Shown: piece by piece, positions 25,294-34,034 of the stretch
How the letters are laid out: every line of letters starts with the position of its first letter
Numbering within the stretch: the first letter of the stretch is position 1
Assembly: GCA_045535935.1 (NCBI GenBank)
Contig: JAZSMO010000049.1
Coordinates: forward strand, 1-64,000
Source of the DNA: SVFI01 sp045535935
Lineage (GTDB): Bacteria > Bacillota > Clostridia > Lachnospirales > Lachnospiraceae
Length of the DNA: 64,000 bases
Reading direction: 5' to 3'
The notes under the pieces: model-generated
Told to the model about the DNA's origin: nothing
Seen by the model: only the letters and a program-made list of their open reading frames with translations
The model's database searches: none
Made by a program: the position numbers and the translations under genes

Positions 25294-26079
25294 TTGCCAA
25301 TGTTTCAAAAGAAAACACCCCTGGAAAAGGAGTGGCAGATTTTAAATAAAAAAGAAGAAAAATATCTGCAGAAGCGTGCAGAGAAAAAGGACAGCAAGCT
25401 GAATGACTTTTTGAAGGATAAAGTTCCTTCTAAGATGCAGAGTAGTCTGGATGCGGCGTTTGAGAAAGCGTTTTCGACGATCTTTGAAAAGGGAACGGTA
25501 ATGATCGAGAAGACGTATCAGAAAGAGAAAAAGGAGAAGCGTTTTGCCGTAAACAACTTTGCGGATGAGGTGGAGCACAACCGAAAGACACTCAAAGCCT
25601 TTTCCAAGGAGGCGCAGTCGGCGGGAAATCAAAATCTTCTTATTTCCGGCGTGGCCGGTATCGGTATGGGGCTTGCGGGAGTAGGACTTCCGGATATTCC
25701 GATCTTTACGGGAATGATTTTCCGCAGTATTTATGAGATTGCACTGAGCTACGGATTTAATTATGATACGGAGGAAGAGCAGTATTTCATTCTCAAGATC
25801 ATTGAAGGTGCGGTTTCTTACGGTGAAACAGCAGTGAAGATCAACGGTGAAATTGATTATTTTGCAGCAGATCCGGCGCTTCCGGCAGGATATGACCGCA
25901 GGCAGCAGAGTCAAAAGACAGCAGCAGCTCTTTCCAAAGAGCTTTTATATATGAAGTTTTTACAGGGGATTCCGCTTGTCGGTGCGGTCGGCGGAGCCTA
26001 TGACGTGATCTACATGAAAAATATTTCCGAATATGCGCAGCTGAAATACCATAAGAGGTTTTTGCTCGGCCGCAGATAA
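25294..26079 (+). CDS. EcsC family protein (TTG start likely)
   Basis: About 261 residues. The C-terminal half has the EcsC-type segment SGVAGIGMGLAGVGLPDIPIFTGMIFRSIYEIALSYGFNYD, rich in Gly and hydrophobic residues, with a second such region near GIPLVGAVGGAYDVIYM. The N-terminus is highly charged. EcsC-type proteins are linked to membrane or transporter function but are poorly characterised. AGGAGG at 25280-25285 is 8 nt from the TTG at 25294; the GTG at 25285 overlaps it, and the ATG at 25300 is further away than usual. Confidence 0.8.
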   Translation: MPMFQKKTPLEKEWQILNKKEEKYLQKRAEKKDSKLNDFLKDKVPSKMQSSLDAAFEKAFSTIFEKGTVMIEKTYQKEKKEKRFAVNNFADEVEHNRKTLKAFSKEAQSAGNQNLLISGVAGIGMGLAGVGLPDIPIFTGMIFRSIYEIALSYGFNYDTEEEQYFILKIIEGAVSYGETAVKINGEIDYFAADPALPAGYDRRQQSQKTAAALSKELLYMKFLQGIPLVGAVGGAYDVIYMKNISEYAQLKYHKRFLLGRR

Positions 26080-26112
26080 CAGTCGGAGATGAAATAAATA
26101 GGAATAAAAAGC

Positions 26113-26147
26113 GAAATACCATGGCGAGGTAATTGCCATGGTATTTC
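26113..26147. terminator. Bidirectional terminator between EcsC and MFS genes
   Basis: A 13-bp stem GAAATACCATGGC/GCCATGGTATTTC with a 9-nt loop. A T run follows on the minus strand (GCTTTTTATT), so it mainly serves the MFS gene. Confidence 0.75.
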
Positions 26148-26189
26148 TAATTGCAAAAAATCCGTTAGGATTTTGACAAGCGTATTTTG

Positions 26190-27536
26190 TTATTCTGCCT
26201 TGGCAGCTTTCTTAGCAGCCTTAGCTTCCAATGCCTTATCTGTAGGTCTTACAAATACTAAGCTCAGGAAAAGAGCTACTATGTAAAGAGCAAGTGTTAC
26301 GTAAAGAACGGTCTGATAACCTACCGGGTTGGTTGCTGCATCCGGAGTGCCAACTCTACTAACGATGAAAGTAGCAAGCTGATTACCTGTCAAACCGGCA
26401 ACTGCCCAAGCGGACAATGTAATTCCGTGAAGTGCACTGATGCTGCCCATTCCGTAGTGATCGGAAAGGAGTGTCGGTACGTTGGAGAAGCCTCCGCCGT
26501 AACCTGCATTTACAATCATAATAAGTGCAAGAACGAGGATTGTCAAGACCATATTTCCTGCTCCGTTCTGAATACCGCCTGTTAAAATAACGAGACCGGT
26601 AAGTACGATGGACAGGATGAAGATTAATTTGTAGATGGTATTTCTATCCTTCATTGTATCAGCCCAAGCGGAGAAACCTAAACGTCCGCCTGCATTGAAG
26701 ATGGCGGATACTGTGGAAATAATTCCGACAGCGCCTGCAAGGCCGAGACATTTTACAATCATCTTTTCCTGAGAAATCAGGGCAAGACCACAGGTAATGT
26801 TGATGTAGAACATGAACCAGATACCAAGGTAGTTAAGGAATGGTTTTGTTTTAATAACGGCCCAGATGCTCGGTCCTTTTTCTCCGGAAGCTGACGGCTC
26901 ATGCCATCCGTCCGGTTTCTTAAGAAGTAAATGACCTACAAACATCATTACAAAGTATACACATGCAAGAATCCAGAACATCTTGTAGATTCCGCCTTCG
27001 CCGAGACCGGAAAGCATACCCTGCATAATAGGGGAAGCGATAGCTTTCGCAGCACCGAAACCTGCAACTGCAAGTCCTGTTGCAAGACCTTTTCTATCCT
27101 GGAACCAAAGCATAAGTGTTTTAACCGGGGAAAGGTAACCTGTACCGAGACCGATACCCATGATCAGACCGTAGCAGATGTAGATACCGATCAGGGCAAC
27201 CTTGCTTCCCTGATGTAATCCACCGTAGTAGATGAAGAATCCGGTTCCTGCCATACCTGCTGCGAAGCAGAGTGTAGCGATCAGGGATGATTTGTGAATA
27301 TCTTTTTCTACGATATTTCCTAAGAATGCAGCTGACATTCCGAGGAAGAAGATGGCAAAACTGAATGCCCATTCTGTGTCAGCTTTTGTAAAGCCGATGT
27401 AGTCAGCGATTTCCTGACTGAAGATTGACCAGCAATAAACAGTACCGATACTGCAGTGCAGAAGTAATGCAGGGATTGCAGCGCGGAACCACTTATTTGA
27501 GCGCCAGCCACCTGTTTTTTTTGCGTTTTCACTCAT
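26190..27536 (-). CDS. MFS transporter, oxalate/formate antiporter (OFA) family
   Basis: A 448-residue protein of 12 predicted membrane helices. N-terminal features (RAAIPALLLHCSIGTVYCWSIFS) and LGTGYLSPVKTLMLWF match the OFA/YhjX type of major facilitator. These carry small carboxylates such as oxalate, formate, lactate or pyruvate; the substrate is not evident here. The C-terminus is a Lys/Ala-rich tail. It stands alone with its own ribosome binding site (GAGAGAGG) and is convergent with EcsC. Confidence 0.87.
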   Translation of the reverse strand: MSENAKKTGGWRSNKWFRAAIPALLLHCSIGTVYCWSIFSQEIADYIGFTKADTEWAFSFAIFFLGMSAAFLGNIVEKDIHKSSLIATLCFAAGMAGTGFFIYYGGLHQGSKVALIGIYICYGLIMGIGLGTGYLSPVKTLMLWFQDRKGLATGLAVAGFGAAKAIASPIMQGMLSGLGEGGIYKMFWILACVYFVMMFVGHLLLKKPDGWHEPSASGEKGPSIWAVIKTKPFLNYLGIWFMFYINITCGLALISQEKMIVKCLGLAGAVGIISTVSAIFNAGGRLGFSAWADTMKDRNTIYKLIFILSIVLTGLVILTGGIQNGAGNMVLTILVLALIMIVNAGYGGGFSNVPTLLSDHYGMGSISALHGITLSAWAVAGLTGNQLATFIVSRVGTPDAATNPVGYQTVLYVTLALYIVALFLSLVFVRPTDKALEAKAAKKAAKAE

Positions 27537-27649
27537 AGTTTAAACCTCTCTCTATATTTTTCTTTGTTTTCGTAAACAGTTTCGTCCATTTACGACATCA
27601 ATGGTAATTTTACTCCTATTTTCCTTATATTTCAAGGAAAACAGCATAT

Positions 27650-27678
27650 TTGATAAGAAAAAAAAGAAGTGCTATACT
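27650..27678 (+). promoter_or_regulatory. Promoter of the MATE transporter gene
   Basis: TTGATA, 17-bp spacer, TATACT with an extended TG motif (TGCTATACT), 31 bases before the ATG. Confidence 0.7.
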
Positions 27679-27708
27679 TATTTTTGCAGGAAAAGGGTTT
27701 GGTAAATT

Positions 27709-29085
27709 ATGAAAGAGACAAAAATCAGAGATTTTACACAGGGAAATATTACCGGTCAGCTTTTGACCTTTGCTTTTCCGATTTTTCTCTCCAATCTCCT
27801 TCAGGTTATCTACAATATGGTAGATATGATTATTGTGGGAAATCAATTGGGAAAAACCGGGATATCCGCGGTTTCTGTCGGCGGTGATGTCACGGCGATG
27901 CTGACATTTGTGGCTATGGGATTTGCGAGCGCCGGACAGGTGCTTATTGCACGGCTGATCGGATTCGGAAAGAAAGAGCAGCTCGGACGTTTCGTCGGAA
28001 CGATGTGCGGATTTCTTCTTACAAGTGCTGTCGTAATCAGTATCGTCGGATTCATCTTGCGCCATGAAATGCTGCGATTGATGAATACGCCGGCGGAGGC
28101 GTATGAGGGAGCGCTTGTGTACTCTATTATATGTATGATAGGACTTGTATTTATATACGGATATAACATGACGAGTGCAATTATGCGCGGAATGGGCGAT
28201 TCCAAGCATCCGTTTATTTTTATCGGGATTGCAGCAATTATTAATCTGGCTCTGGATGTGATTTTAGTTATCTATCTGGATTTCGGGGTCAGCGGAGCTG
28301 CGATTGCAACAGTGACAAGTCAGGCGGTCAGTTTTGTTGCCTGCATCGTATTTTTATATAAGAATAAAGAGCAATATTCTTTACATATGCAGCTAAGAGA
28401 TTTTTTTGTCTGGGACAAAGAAATGCTTGCAGATTTGGTAAAGCTGGGGACACCGATGGCAATCAAGTCGGCTTCCATCCAGGTATCAAAGCTTTTCGTC
28501 AACTCGTGGATCAATTCGTACGGACTGGTCGTTTCTGCCTTTGCGGGAATTGCCAATAAAGTGGCAAGCATCAGCAATTTGGTGTCCATGGCGATGAATA
28601 CGGCCGGCTCTACGATGGTTGGTCAAAATATAGCAGCAGCCAAAAATGACAGGGTAAAAGGTATTCTCAAACGTCTTGCGATGCTTACATTGTCGATTGC
28701 CACTGTCTTTTCCGCAATATTTTTCCTGTTTCCGGAGCCGATCTTCGGTATATTTACAAAGGAAGAAGAGGTTCTTGCGATTGCCATGGGCTATATTCCG
28801 ATCGCTGCGCTTCTGTTTTACGGTGGTGCGCTGCGCGCAGTTATGAATGCACTCATGAACGGAAGCGGCAATACAAAGATAAACTTTGTGACGGCAATTT
28901 TAGACGGAATCGTGCTCCGTATCGGACTTTCGGTTCTGTTCGGACTCGCGCTCGATATGAAGCATTACGGTTTCTGGCTGGGTGATGCGCTGGCGGGATT
29001 TACACCGTTCTTTATCGGTATTGTATTTTATGTTTCAGGGAGATGGAAATATGAAGCACGTGATGACGACGCTATGCTACATTGA
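27709..29085 (+). CDS. MATE family efflux transporter
   Basis: A 458-residue protein with 12 predicted helices in two homologous halves. The N-terminal FTQGNITGQLLTFAFPIFLSNLL and YNMVDMIIVGNQLG are characteristic of the DinF/NorM-like MATE group, and the second half repeats the pattern (LGTPMAIKSASIQVSKLFVNS). Members export drugs or metabolites using Na+ or H+; the substrate is unknown. Its last 35 bases overlap the NUDIX gene start, so the two are cotranscribed. Confidence 0.9.
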   Translation: MKETKIRDFTQGNITGQLLTFAFPIFLSNLLQVIYNMVDMIIVGNQLGKTGISAVSVGGDVTAMLTFVAMGFASAGQVLIARLIGFGKKEQLGRFVGTMCGFLLTSAVVISIVGFILRHEMLRLMNTPAEAYEGALVYSIICMIGLVFIYGYNMTSAIMRGMGDSKHPFIFIGIAAIINLALDVILVIYLDFGVSGAAIATVTSQAVSFVACIVFLYKNKEQYSLHMQLRDFFVWDKEMLADLVKLGTPMAIKSASIQVSKLFVNSWINSYGLVVSAFAGIANKVASISNLVSMAMNTAGSTMVGQNIAAAKNDRVKGILKRLAMLTLSIATVFSAIFFLFPEPIFGIFTKEEEVLAIAMGYIPIAALLFYGGALRAVMNALMNGSGNTKINFVTAILDGIVLRIGLSVLFGLALDMKHYGFWLGDALAGFTPFFIGIVFYVSGRWKYEARDDDAMLH

Positions 29086-29542
29086 AAAGGATGACTGCTA
29101 TCTGATGCTACACCGCATCAAGAAGGAAAATGACTTAAACAAGGACAAATGGATTGGCGTGGGCGGTAAGTTTGAGGAAAATGAAACGCCGGAGGAATGT
29201 CTGCTTCGTGAGGTGAAGGAGGAGACAGGACTCACTTTAACGAGTTACCGGCTCCGTGGCGTGATAACATTTATTTCCGATGAATGGGGATCGGAATATA
29301 TGTTTCTCTACACAGCGGACGGCTACGAAGGAGAGCTTCGCGAGGATAAGATGAAAGATTGCGAGGAAGGCGTTCTTACGTGGGTTCCGAAAAACGACAT
29401 AGAAAATCTGAACCTCTGGGAAGGCGATAAAATTTTCTTCCGTCTTATGCAGTCCGAGGAGAGATTTTTCTCTTTAAAACTCCGTTATGAGGGAGATCGA
29501 TTGGTTGAATCGAAATGTGAATTTCCTATAAACTTCGCATAA
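29051..29542 (+). CDS. NUDIX hydrolase, MutT/8-oxo-dGTP diphosphatase type
   Basis: A 163-residue protein with the full Nudix box GGKFEENETPEECLLREVKEETGL starting near residue 38 (G-x5-E-x7-REVKEETGL). The type is that of 8-oxo-dGTP diphosphatases, which remove oxidised nucleotides. The ATG at 29051 follows GGAGATGGAAAT and sits inside the end of the MATE gene (35-base overlap in another frame). Confidence 0.87.
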   Translation: MKHVMTTLCYIEKDDCYLMLHRIKKENDLNKDKWIGVGGKFEENETPEECLLREVKEETGLTLTSYRLRGVITFISDEWGSEYMFLYTADGYEGELREDKMKDCEEGVLTWVPKNDIENLNLWEGDKIFFRLMQSEERFFSLKLRYEGDRLVESKCEFPINFA

Positions 29543-29558
29543 ATGCGGAAAACAGGGC

Positions 29559-29587
29559 TTGATTCCTCGGAAAAGATGACATATAAT
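29559..29587 (+). promoter_or_regulatory. Promoter of the CNNM leader transcript
   Basis: TTGATT, 17-bp spacer, perfect TATAAT. Predicted start near 29594 gives a 22-nt leader before the small ORF. Confidence 0.8.
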
Positions 29588-29615
29588 AGTTGCATTAGTA
29601 ATTGGAGGAATAGAA

Positions 29616-29702
29616 ATGGACGACGGTGACAGTAACACTAATACTGCACAGTATATTTATTTTATAATAAGGAATATAGATGGCATAGCCGGGACTTTTT
29701 AG
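29616..29702 (+). CDS. Candidate 28-residue leader peptide upstream of the CNNM transporter
   Basis: A 28-codon ORF beginning MDDGDSNTNT and ending DGIAGTF. It has a promoter, a GGAGG ribosome binding site 7 nt upstream and an ATG. The first five residues are acidic (three Asp and one Gly). The last codons and the stop (TAG 29700-29702) lie in the 5' arm and loop of the terminator hairpin. This layout fits a leader whose translation decides whether the terminator forms. No family is recognised. Confidence 0.6.
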   Translation: MDDGDSNTNTAQYIYFIIRNIDGIAGTF

Positions 29703-29719
29703 TGCAGGCTATGCTTTTT
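29683..29719 (+). terminator. Attenuator hairpin overlapping the leader stop codon
   Basis: GCATAGCC (29683-29690) pairs with GGCTATGC (29707-29714), followed by TTTTT. A ribosome at the leader stop would cover the 5' arm and prevent hairpin formation. Confidence 0.75.
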
Positions 29720-29758
29720 GTTGTCTTTTTTTACATGGAAAGGAGTTTTTAAAACATC

Positions 29759-31015
29759 ATGGAAGGCGATACCGCATCACTATTAATTATTATTTTTTGT
29801 ATTATTATGTCGGGATATTTCTCGGCGACGGAGACGGCGTTCTCGTCACTGAACCGAATCCGTATTAAGAATATGGCAGAAAAGGGAAATAAGAAGGCAA
29901 AGCTGGTACTATCATTATCAGATAATTATGATAGTCTGTTATCCACGATTTTAATAGGAAATAACATTGTCAATATTTTATCTGCATCATTAGCTACGAT
30001 TCTTTTTGTAAGCTTGTTGGGAGAAGAGATCGGACCGAGTGTTTCTACGGTTGTACTTACGATTGTAGTGCTTGTATTCGGTGAGGTTACACCGAAAAGT
30101 ATTGCAAAAGAACATCCGGAGAAATTTGCGATGTTTTCGGCTCCGCTTCTGCGAGGCTTGATTATTGTACTAACACCGTTTAATTTCCTGTTCGGTCTTT
30201 GGAAAAAACTTTTATCCAAGATTGTAAAATCAAATGATAATCCGTCCATCACAGAAGAAGAGCTGATCACAATCGTGGAAGAAGCAGAGCAGGAGGGCGG
30301 AATCGACGAGGAAGAGAGTACCCTGATCCGCAGTGCCATCGAATTTTCTGAGCAGGAGGCAATGGATGTACTCACACCGCGAATTGACATTACCGGTGTA
30401 TCGACCAAGGCGACGAAGGAAGAAATAGCAGAAATTTTTGCGGAGACCGGTTATTCGAGACTTCCGCTCTATGAGGAAACGATCGACCATATTGTCGGAA
30501 TCATTTATCAGAAGGATTTCCACAATCATGTATACCGTACAAGCAAGAGCATTGATGCGTGTGTAAGACCGGCGCTCTTTACGACCAAGACAAAGAAAAT
30601 CGACGAGCTGCTCAAGGAACTTCAGCAGGAAAAATTACATATTGCGGTAGTTCTTGACGAGTACGGCGGAACGGTCGGAATTGTAACGCTTGAGGATATC
30701 ATCGAGGAAATCGTCGGTGAGATTTGGGATGAGCATGATGAGGTAACCCACGAGATCGTCAAGGTTTCCGACGAGGAATACACAATTATGGGAACGACCA
30801 ACGTGGATTCTGTATTTGAAGAGTTGGATATGAACGACGAACTTGACGTGCAGACTGTCAGCGGATGGGCGATGGATGTGCTCGGCCGTGTTCCGGAGGT
30901 CGGTGACAGCTTTGAATACAAAAACCTCAAGATTACTGTGACAGAGATGAACGGAAAACGTGTGGAGAAAGTACAGCTTTTGGTCGGAGAAGAGACGGAA
31001 GAGGAAGAAGAGTAA
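29759..31015 (+). CDS. CNNM/CorC family ion transporter (hemolysin C-like, CBS pair)
   Basis: A 418-residue protein: an N-terminal CNNM membrane domain (DUF21) of about 185 residues (SGYFSATETAFSSLNRIRIKNMA, GEVTPKSIAKEHPEKFA), a CBS pair (FEQ...MDVLTPRIDITGVS, AVVLDEYGGTVGIVTLEDIIEEIVGEIWDE), and a C-terminal CorC_HlyC domain. Members move Mg2+ (or Co2+); the MpfA group in Bacillus and Staphylococcus is linked to Mg2+ efflux. AGGAG lies before the ATG. It is preceded by a leader ORF and attenuator. Confidence 0.9.
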   Translation: MEGDTASLLIIIFCIIMSGYFSATETAFSSLNRIRIKNMAEKGNKKAKLVLSLSDNYDSLLSTILIGNNIVNILSASLATILFVSLLGEEIGPSVSTVVLTIVVLVFGEVTPKSIAKEHPEKFAMFSAPLLRGLIIVLTPFNFLFGLWKKLLSKIVKSNDNPSITEEELITIVEEAEQEGGIDEEESTLIRSAIEFSEQEAMDVLTPRIDITGVSTKATKEEIAEIFAETGYSRLPLYEETIDHIVGIIYQKDFHNHVYRTSKSIDACVRPALFTTKTKKIDELLKELQQEKLHIAVVLDEYGGTVGIVTLEDIIEEIVGEIWDEHDEVTHEIVKVSDEEYTIMGTTNVDSVFEELDMNDELDVQTVSGWAMDVLGRVPEVGDSFEYKNLKITVTEMNGKRVEKVQLLVGEETEEEEE

Positions 31016-31027
31016 GGAGAGAAAGAC

Positions 31028-31453
31028 ATGCTCGTAAGATATGATGGGAAGTATACAAAAGAAAATGTGGAAACCTGTATGGAAAAGCATCTCAATGATG
31101 AACCGGTCTGGTATATGAACAACTATGTGACACTGGAGAAAAAGAGAGATAAGTATTATGTTTATATGTCTGTTCCGACGAATACACTGAGTTCTTCTTC
31201 AAGGTTGACGAGAAAATGGCGTTTGTTTTTCGGGGAAAAAGGTATTCACGTGATAGAAAGATTTACATTTTTCAGTGTGATATTGATCTTTGTAATTCTC
31301 GCAACCGGATTCGCTACAATCGGCGCATTGATCGGCGGAGACCTTCTTTGGGGATTTATGGCTTTTATTTTATTTGCATTATTTTTTGGAGTGCTTTATT
31401 TGAAAGCGAAAAAGAATGTGAAAGATTTCCTAAAGGAGAAGGTACAAGATTAG
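31028..31453 (+). CDS. Hypothetical protein with two membrane helices
   Basis: A 141-residue protein; residues 1-80 are soluble (MLVRYDGKYTKENVETCMEKHLND), then two membrane helices (FSVILIFVILATGFATIGALIGG and LLWGFMAFILFALFFGVLYL) and a short basic tail. I do not recognise the family. It begins 12 bases after the CNNM gene and is followed after 9 bases by another unknown membrane protein, so these three genes likely share a transcript. Confidence 0.7.
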   Translation: MLVRYDGKYTKENVETCMEKHLNDEPVWYMNNYVTLEKKRDKYYVYMSVPTNTLSSSSRLTRKWRLFFGEKGIHVIERFTFFSVILIFVILATGFATIGALIGGDLLWGFMAFILFALFFGVLYLKAKKNVKDFLKEKVQD

Positions 31454-31462
31454 GGGGAAAAT

Positions 31463-32251
31463 ATGGCAAATTCTAAAAAATTCGATTCCAGGGAGCAATA
31501 TTGGGAAGATTATCATAAAGAACAGCTTCCGCCGGCGGATGCGAAGGAAGCGGTACGTTACCAATATGATGAAAAAGCTGTCTATTGGCTTGATTATTAT
31601 GAGGATAAAATCGGGCTTGCTCTGAAAGAAGTGGAGATGCAGCTGAAGCATGCGCAGGATCGGAAAAGAGAGCAGGAGTTTGAGATGAAGCTGTTCGGAA
31701 GCATCTTTCTCGGTATTATTGTTCTTTTGCCGATAGCGTTGGCGTTACCGATGTCGGGTGTGTTGCCTTTTGTGATTTTAGGTGGTCTTTTGGTAATCGC
31801 TGAGATTTTTGCGATTGCTTTAGTCGGTCCGATTTGTATCTATAAGGTTATAAAGGGCGTTGTCAGCAAGGTAATCAATGACAAAGAAAATTCCCTTGGT
31901 GACTGGATTGTGCGAAAGTACCATGTGCCGCGCATTACCGGTGAAATTCAGGCTTGTCAGATTTATGTCGGAAGGTACAAAGAGCAGCTTGCGAACATTG
32001 CATCCTGGCGCGAAATGCTGGAGCAGAGTACCTTTGATATGGATGAAACAGAGATTAAAAACCGCATGGAAAAGGTGAATTTAGATCCTAAGATCGAGAC
32101 GGCGTCAGCGAATAATTACAGGTTGAAACGCTTGGTTAACCGGACGACAATTACGGTTTCGGTTCTGTTCTTTGCCGTTATTTTGATCCTCGGTGTGAAG
32201 GGATATCTTGCTTATTACAACTGGTGGCTCGCCTTCTGGGAAAGTGTATAA
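31463..32251 (+). CDS. Hypothetical membrane protein
   Basis: A 262-residue protein. The N-terminal 60 residues are charged (FDSREQYWEDYHKEQ, then a predicted coiled coil), followed by two or three membrane segments (residues 75-130) and a C-terminal one (VSVLFFAVILILGVKGYLAYY). No recognised domain. It is the last gene of the CNNM run and is followed by a strong terminator hairpin. Confidence 0.7.
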   Translation: MANSKKFDSREQYWEDYHKEQLPPADAKEAVRYQYDEKAVYWLDYYEDKIGLALKEVEMQLKHAQDRKREQEFEMKLFGSIFLGIIVLLPIALALPMSGVLPFVILGGLLVIAEIFAIALVGPICIYKVIKGVVSKVINDKENSLGDWIVRKYHVPRITGEIQACQIYVGRYKEQLANIASWREMLEQSTFDMDETEIKNRMEKVNLDPKIETASANNYRLKRLVNRTTITVSVLFFAVILILGVKGYLAYYNWWLAFWESV

Positions 32252-32259
32252 ATATGAGA

Positions 32260-32297
32260 AACCGGATTGTCGCATGTTACGACAATCCGGTTTTTTT
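32260..32297 (+). terminator. Strong terminator between convergent operons
   Basis: A 13-bp stem AACCGGATTGTCG/CGACAATCCGGTT with a 7-nt loop and seven T residues. The last codons of the convergent O-antigen-ligase-like gene are encoded by the same stem. Confidence 0.92.
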
Positions 32298-34034
32298 AAT
32301 ATAAGTACTACTCAACGCAATTCCTGCAAACACCCAGAACAGAGGGGATGTCTGCAAGGTGGAATCGTTGAACAGACTTGTGAACATATAGCTTAAGCAT
32401 GCGATATAGCATCCGTAGCCGAGTCTCATCTGCAGCGACTCGCTGCGAGTGGTTTTTGTTTGAAAGAATATCCGAATTCCGCTTCTGATAAATAGTATAT
32501 AGAAGATTAAAATACAAAGCACGGAAATACCGCCGGTCTGTATCCATTTGGTCAGATAGTCATTGTGGGCTTTTTCAATGACCATGTTCGGGTTGTCTGA
32601 GTACACGATTTTGCCTGCATAATCTTCCTGCGGAAATACTTCTGCAAAGGTGTCCGGACCGCTTCCGATAAAGAAATAGTCATCAAGCAGAGGAAGGGTA
32701 CGTGACCAGATATAACCGCGGGCGGAGCCCAGGTATTCCAGGCCGTGCAGATTGACAGCGTTAATCTCGGTCATCGGCGCAAGGTTTCCGCTCGGTGTTT
32801 CATAAAGATATCCGTTGTCATCTTTTACAAAGACAAGCATGTTTTCCGCAAGTTGCAAATAGATTTCATCGTCGTAAAATACAGCGCATGTATCTTCTCC
32901 CATCGGTAGGGAAAGCGTAGTGCCTTCTTTTGCTACTAGCGGGGATTCGGAAGTATCGGATGTGCAAAGTAAGGTATCATTTTCCAAATACAAGTCATAA
33001 TTCACATCGTCGTAGCAAAAATGAATTCCCTGTCCGTCACTTGTCATGTTTGTCAAAGGTTCCCGCGTGTTTTTGTCTATCATGCGTGACAGATATTTAA
33101 AATCAAGTGCTGCATCCACGCATATAAAGAGCGCAAAAAGCGCAACCAGAGCGGAGATGCCAATTGCCAGATATTTTTTTGGAAAATGCTTTGTATAGCG
33201 CAGACTTCCGACAACAAGAATGAGAAGTGCAGCCACCAAAGACGCCCTGGAATAGGTAAACCAGATCAGTGTCAGTGCGATACCGGAAAAAACGAAATAT
33301 AAAATCTGTTTTTTCTTTTCGTGTTCCGAAAGAGTCATGATCCAGATAACGGCAAACAGCATGCACAATGTGACACCTGCGTAGTTTGGATTGTAAAGAG
33401 TCAGATACACATTGTTTCCGGAAAAGGTGTCTTCTATCTGTCCTGCATATTGCTTAAATTGGTCGCCGGACATAATAAGGCGCTGTGCCCATTCATAGTC
33501 TAGCAAATCATGCCCGAATATTTGAAATCCGCCGATGACGGCAAAAACCACACAAATGCAAAGAATGGACTTCCATATGTAGTTGTAGTCTCTTTCGCAT
33601 TCCATAATCTGATAGGCGTATATGGCCATAATCACATATGTAATCAGCACAAGGACGCTTTCAAAGGATTCAAAGTTTCCTTTAAGGGAAGCATCTGCGT
33701 TCACGGAAAAAATCGTGGATAAAAGAGCAAAGGCCATGTAGATTCCAAGGGGAATAAACAGGCGCAGATCTTTCGTCTTTTCCCGATAAAGAGCCAGACG
33801 GAACAAAAGAATAATTCCGGTCAGAATGCCGATGATATCCAGAAAATAGCTTTTGTAATAGCAATAAAAATCCGCCAGAACATCATCTGCAGAGTACCAG
33901 TTATATCCGCTGTATCCGCAGCTGTAAATTGCAAGTCGTACTGCCAAAGGCAGTACGACTATAATAACCATTAAAGGAAGGAGCAAATCCCACATTCCCT
34001 GTTTGTTGTTTGTTTTTTTCATGTTCGTTTTCAT
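32277..34034 (-). CDS. O-antigen ligase/polymerase-like membrane protein
   Basis: A 585-residue protein with about ten hydrophobic helices and a large outer loop between roughly residues 305 and 430 containing FDKYLSRMIDKNT-like and Asp/Glu-rich segments. The arrangement, and the late motif LPLLDDYFFIGSGPDTFAEVFP followed by EKAHNDYLTKWIQTGG, matches the Wzy_C / O-antigen ligase superfamily. In a Gram-positive cell it would polymerise or attach a surface polysaccharide. It starts directly after the upstream stop (TAA then ATG with no gap). Confidence 0.82.
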   Translation of the reverse strand: MKTNMKKTNNKQGMWDLLLPLMVIIVVLPLAVRLAIYSCGYSGYNWYSADDVLADFYCYYKSYFLDIIGILTGIILLFRLALYREKTKDLRLFIPLGIYMAFALLSTIFSVNADASLKGNFESFESVLVLITYVIMAIYAYQIMECERDYNYIWKSILCICVVFAVIGGFQIFGHDLLDYEWAQRLIMSGDQFKQYAGQIEDTFSGNNVYLTLYNPNYAGVTLCMLFAVIWIMTLSEHEKKKQILYFVFSGIALTLIWFTYSRASLVAALLILVVGSLRYTKHFPKKYLAIGISALVALFALFICVDAALDFKYLSRMIDKNTREPLTNMTSDGQGIHFCYDDVNYDLYLENDTLLCTSDTSESPLVAKEGTTLSLPMGEDTCAVFYDDEIYLQLAENMLVFVKDDNGYLYETPSGNLAPMTEINAVNLHGLEYLGSARGYIWSRTLPLLDDYFFIGSGPDTFAEVFPQEDYAGKIVYSDNPNMVIEKAHNDYLTKWIQTGGISVLCILIFYILFIRSGIRIFFQTKTTRSESLQMRLGYGCYIACLSYMFTSLFNDSTLQTSPLFWVFAGIALSSTYIKKTGLS

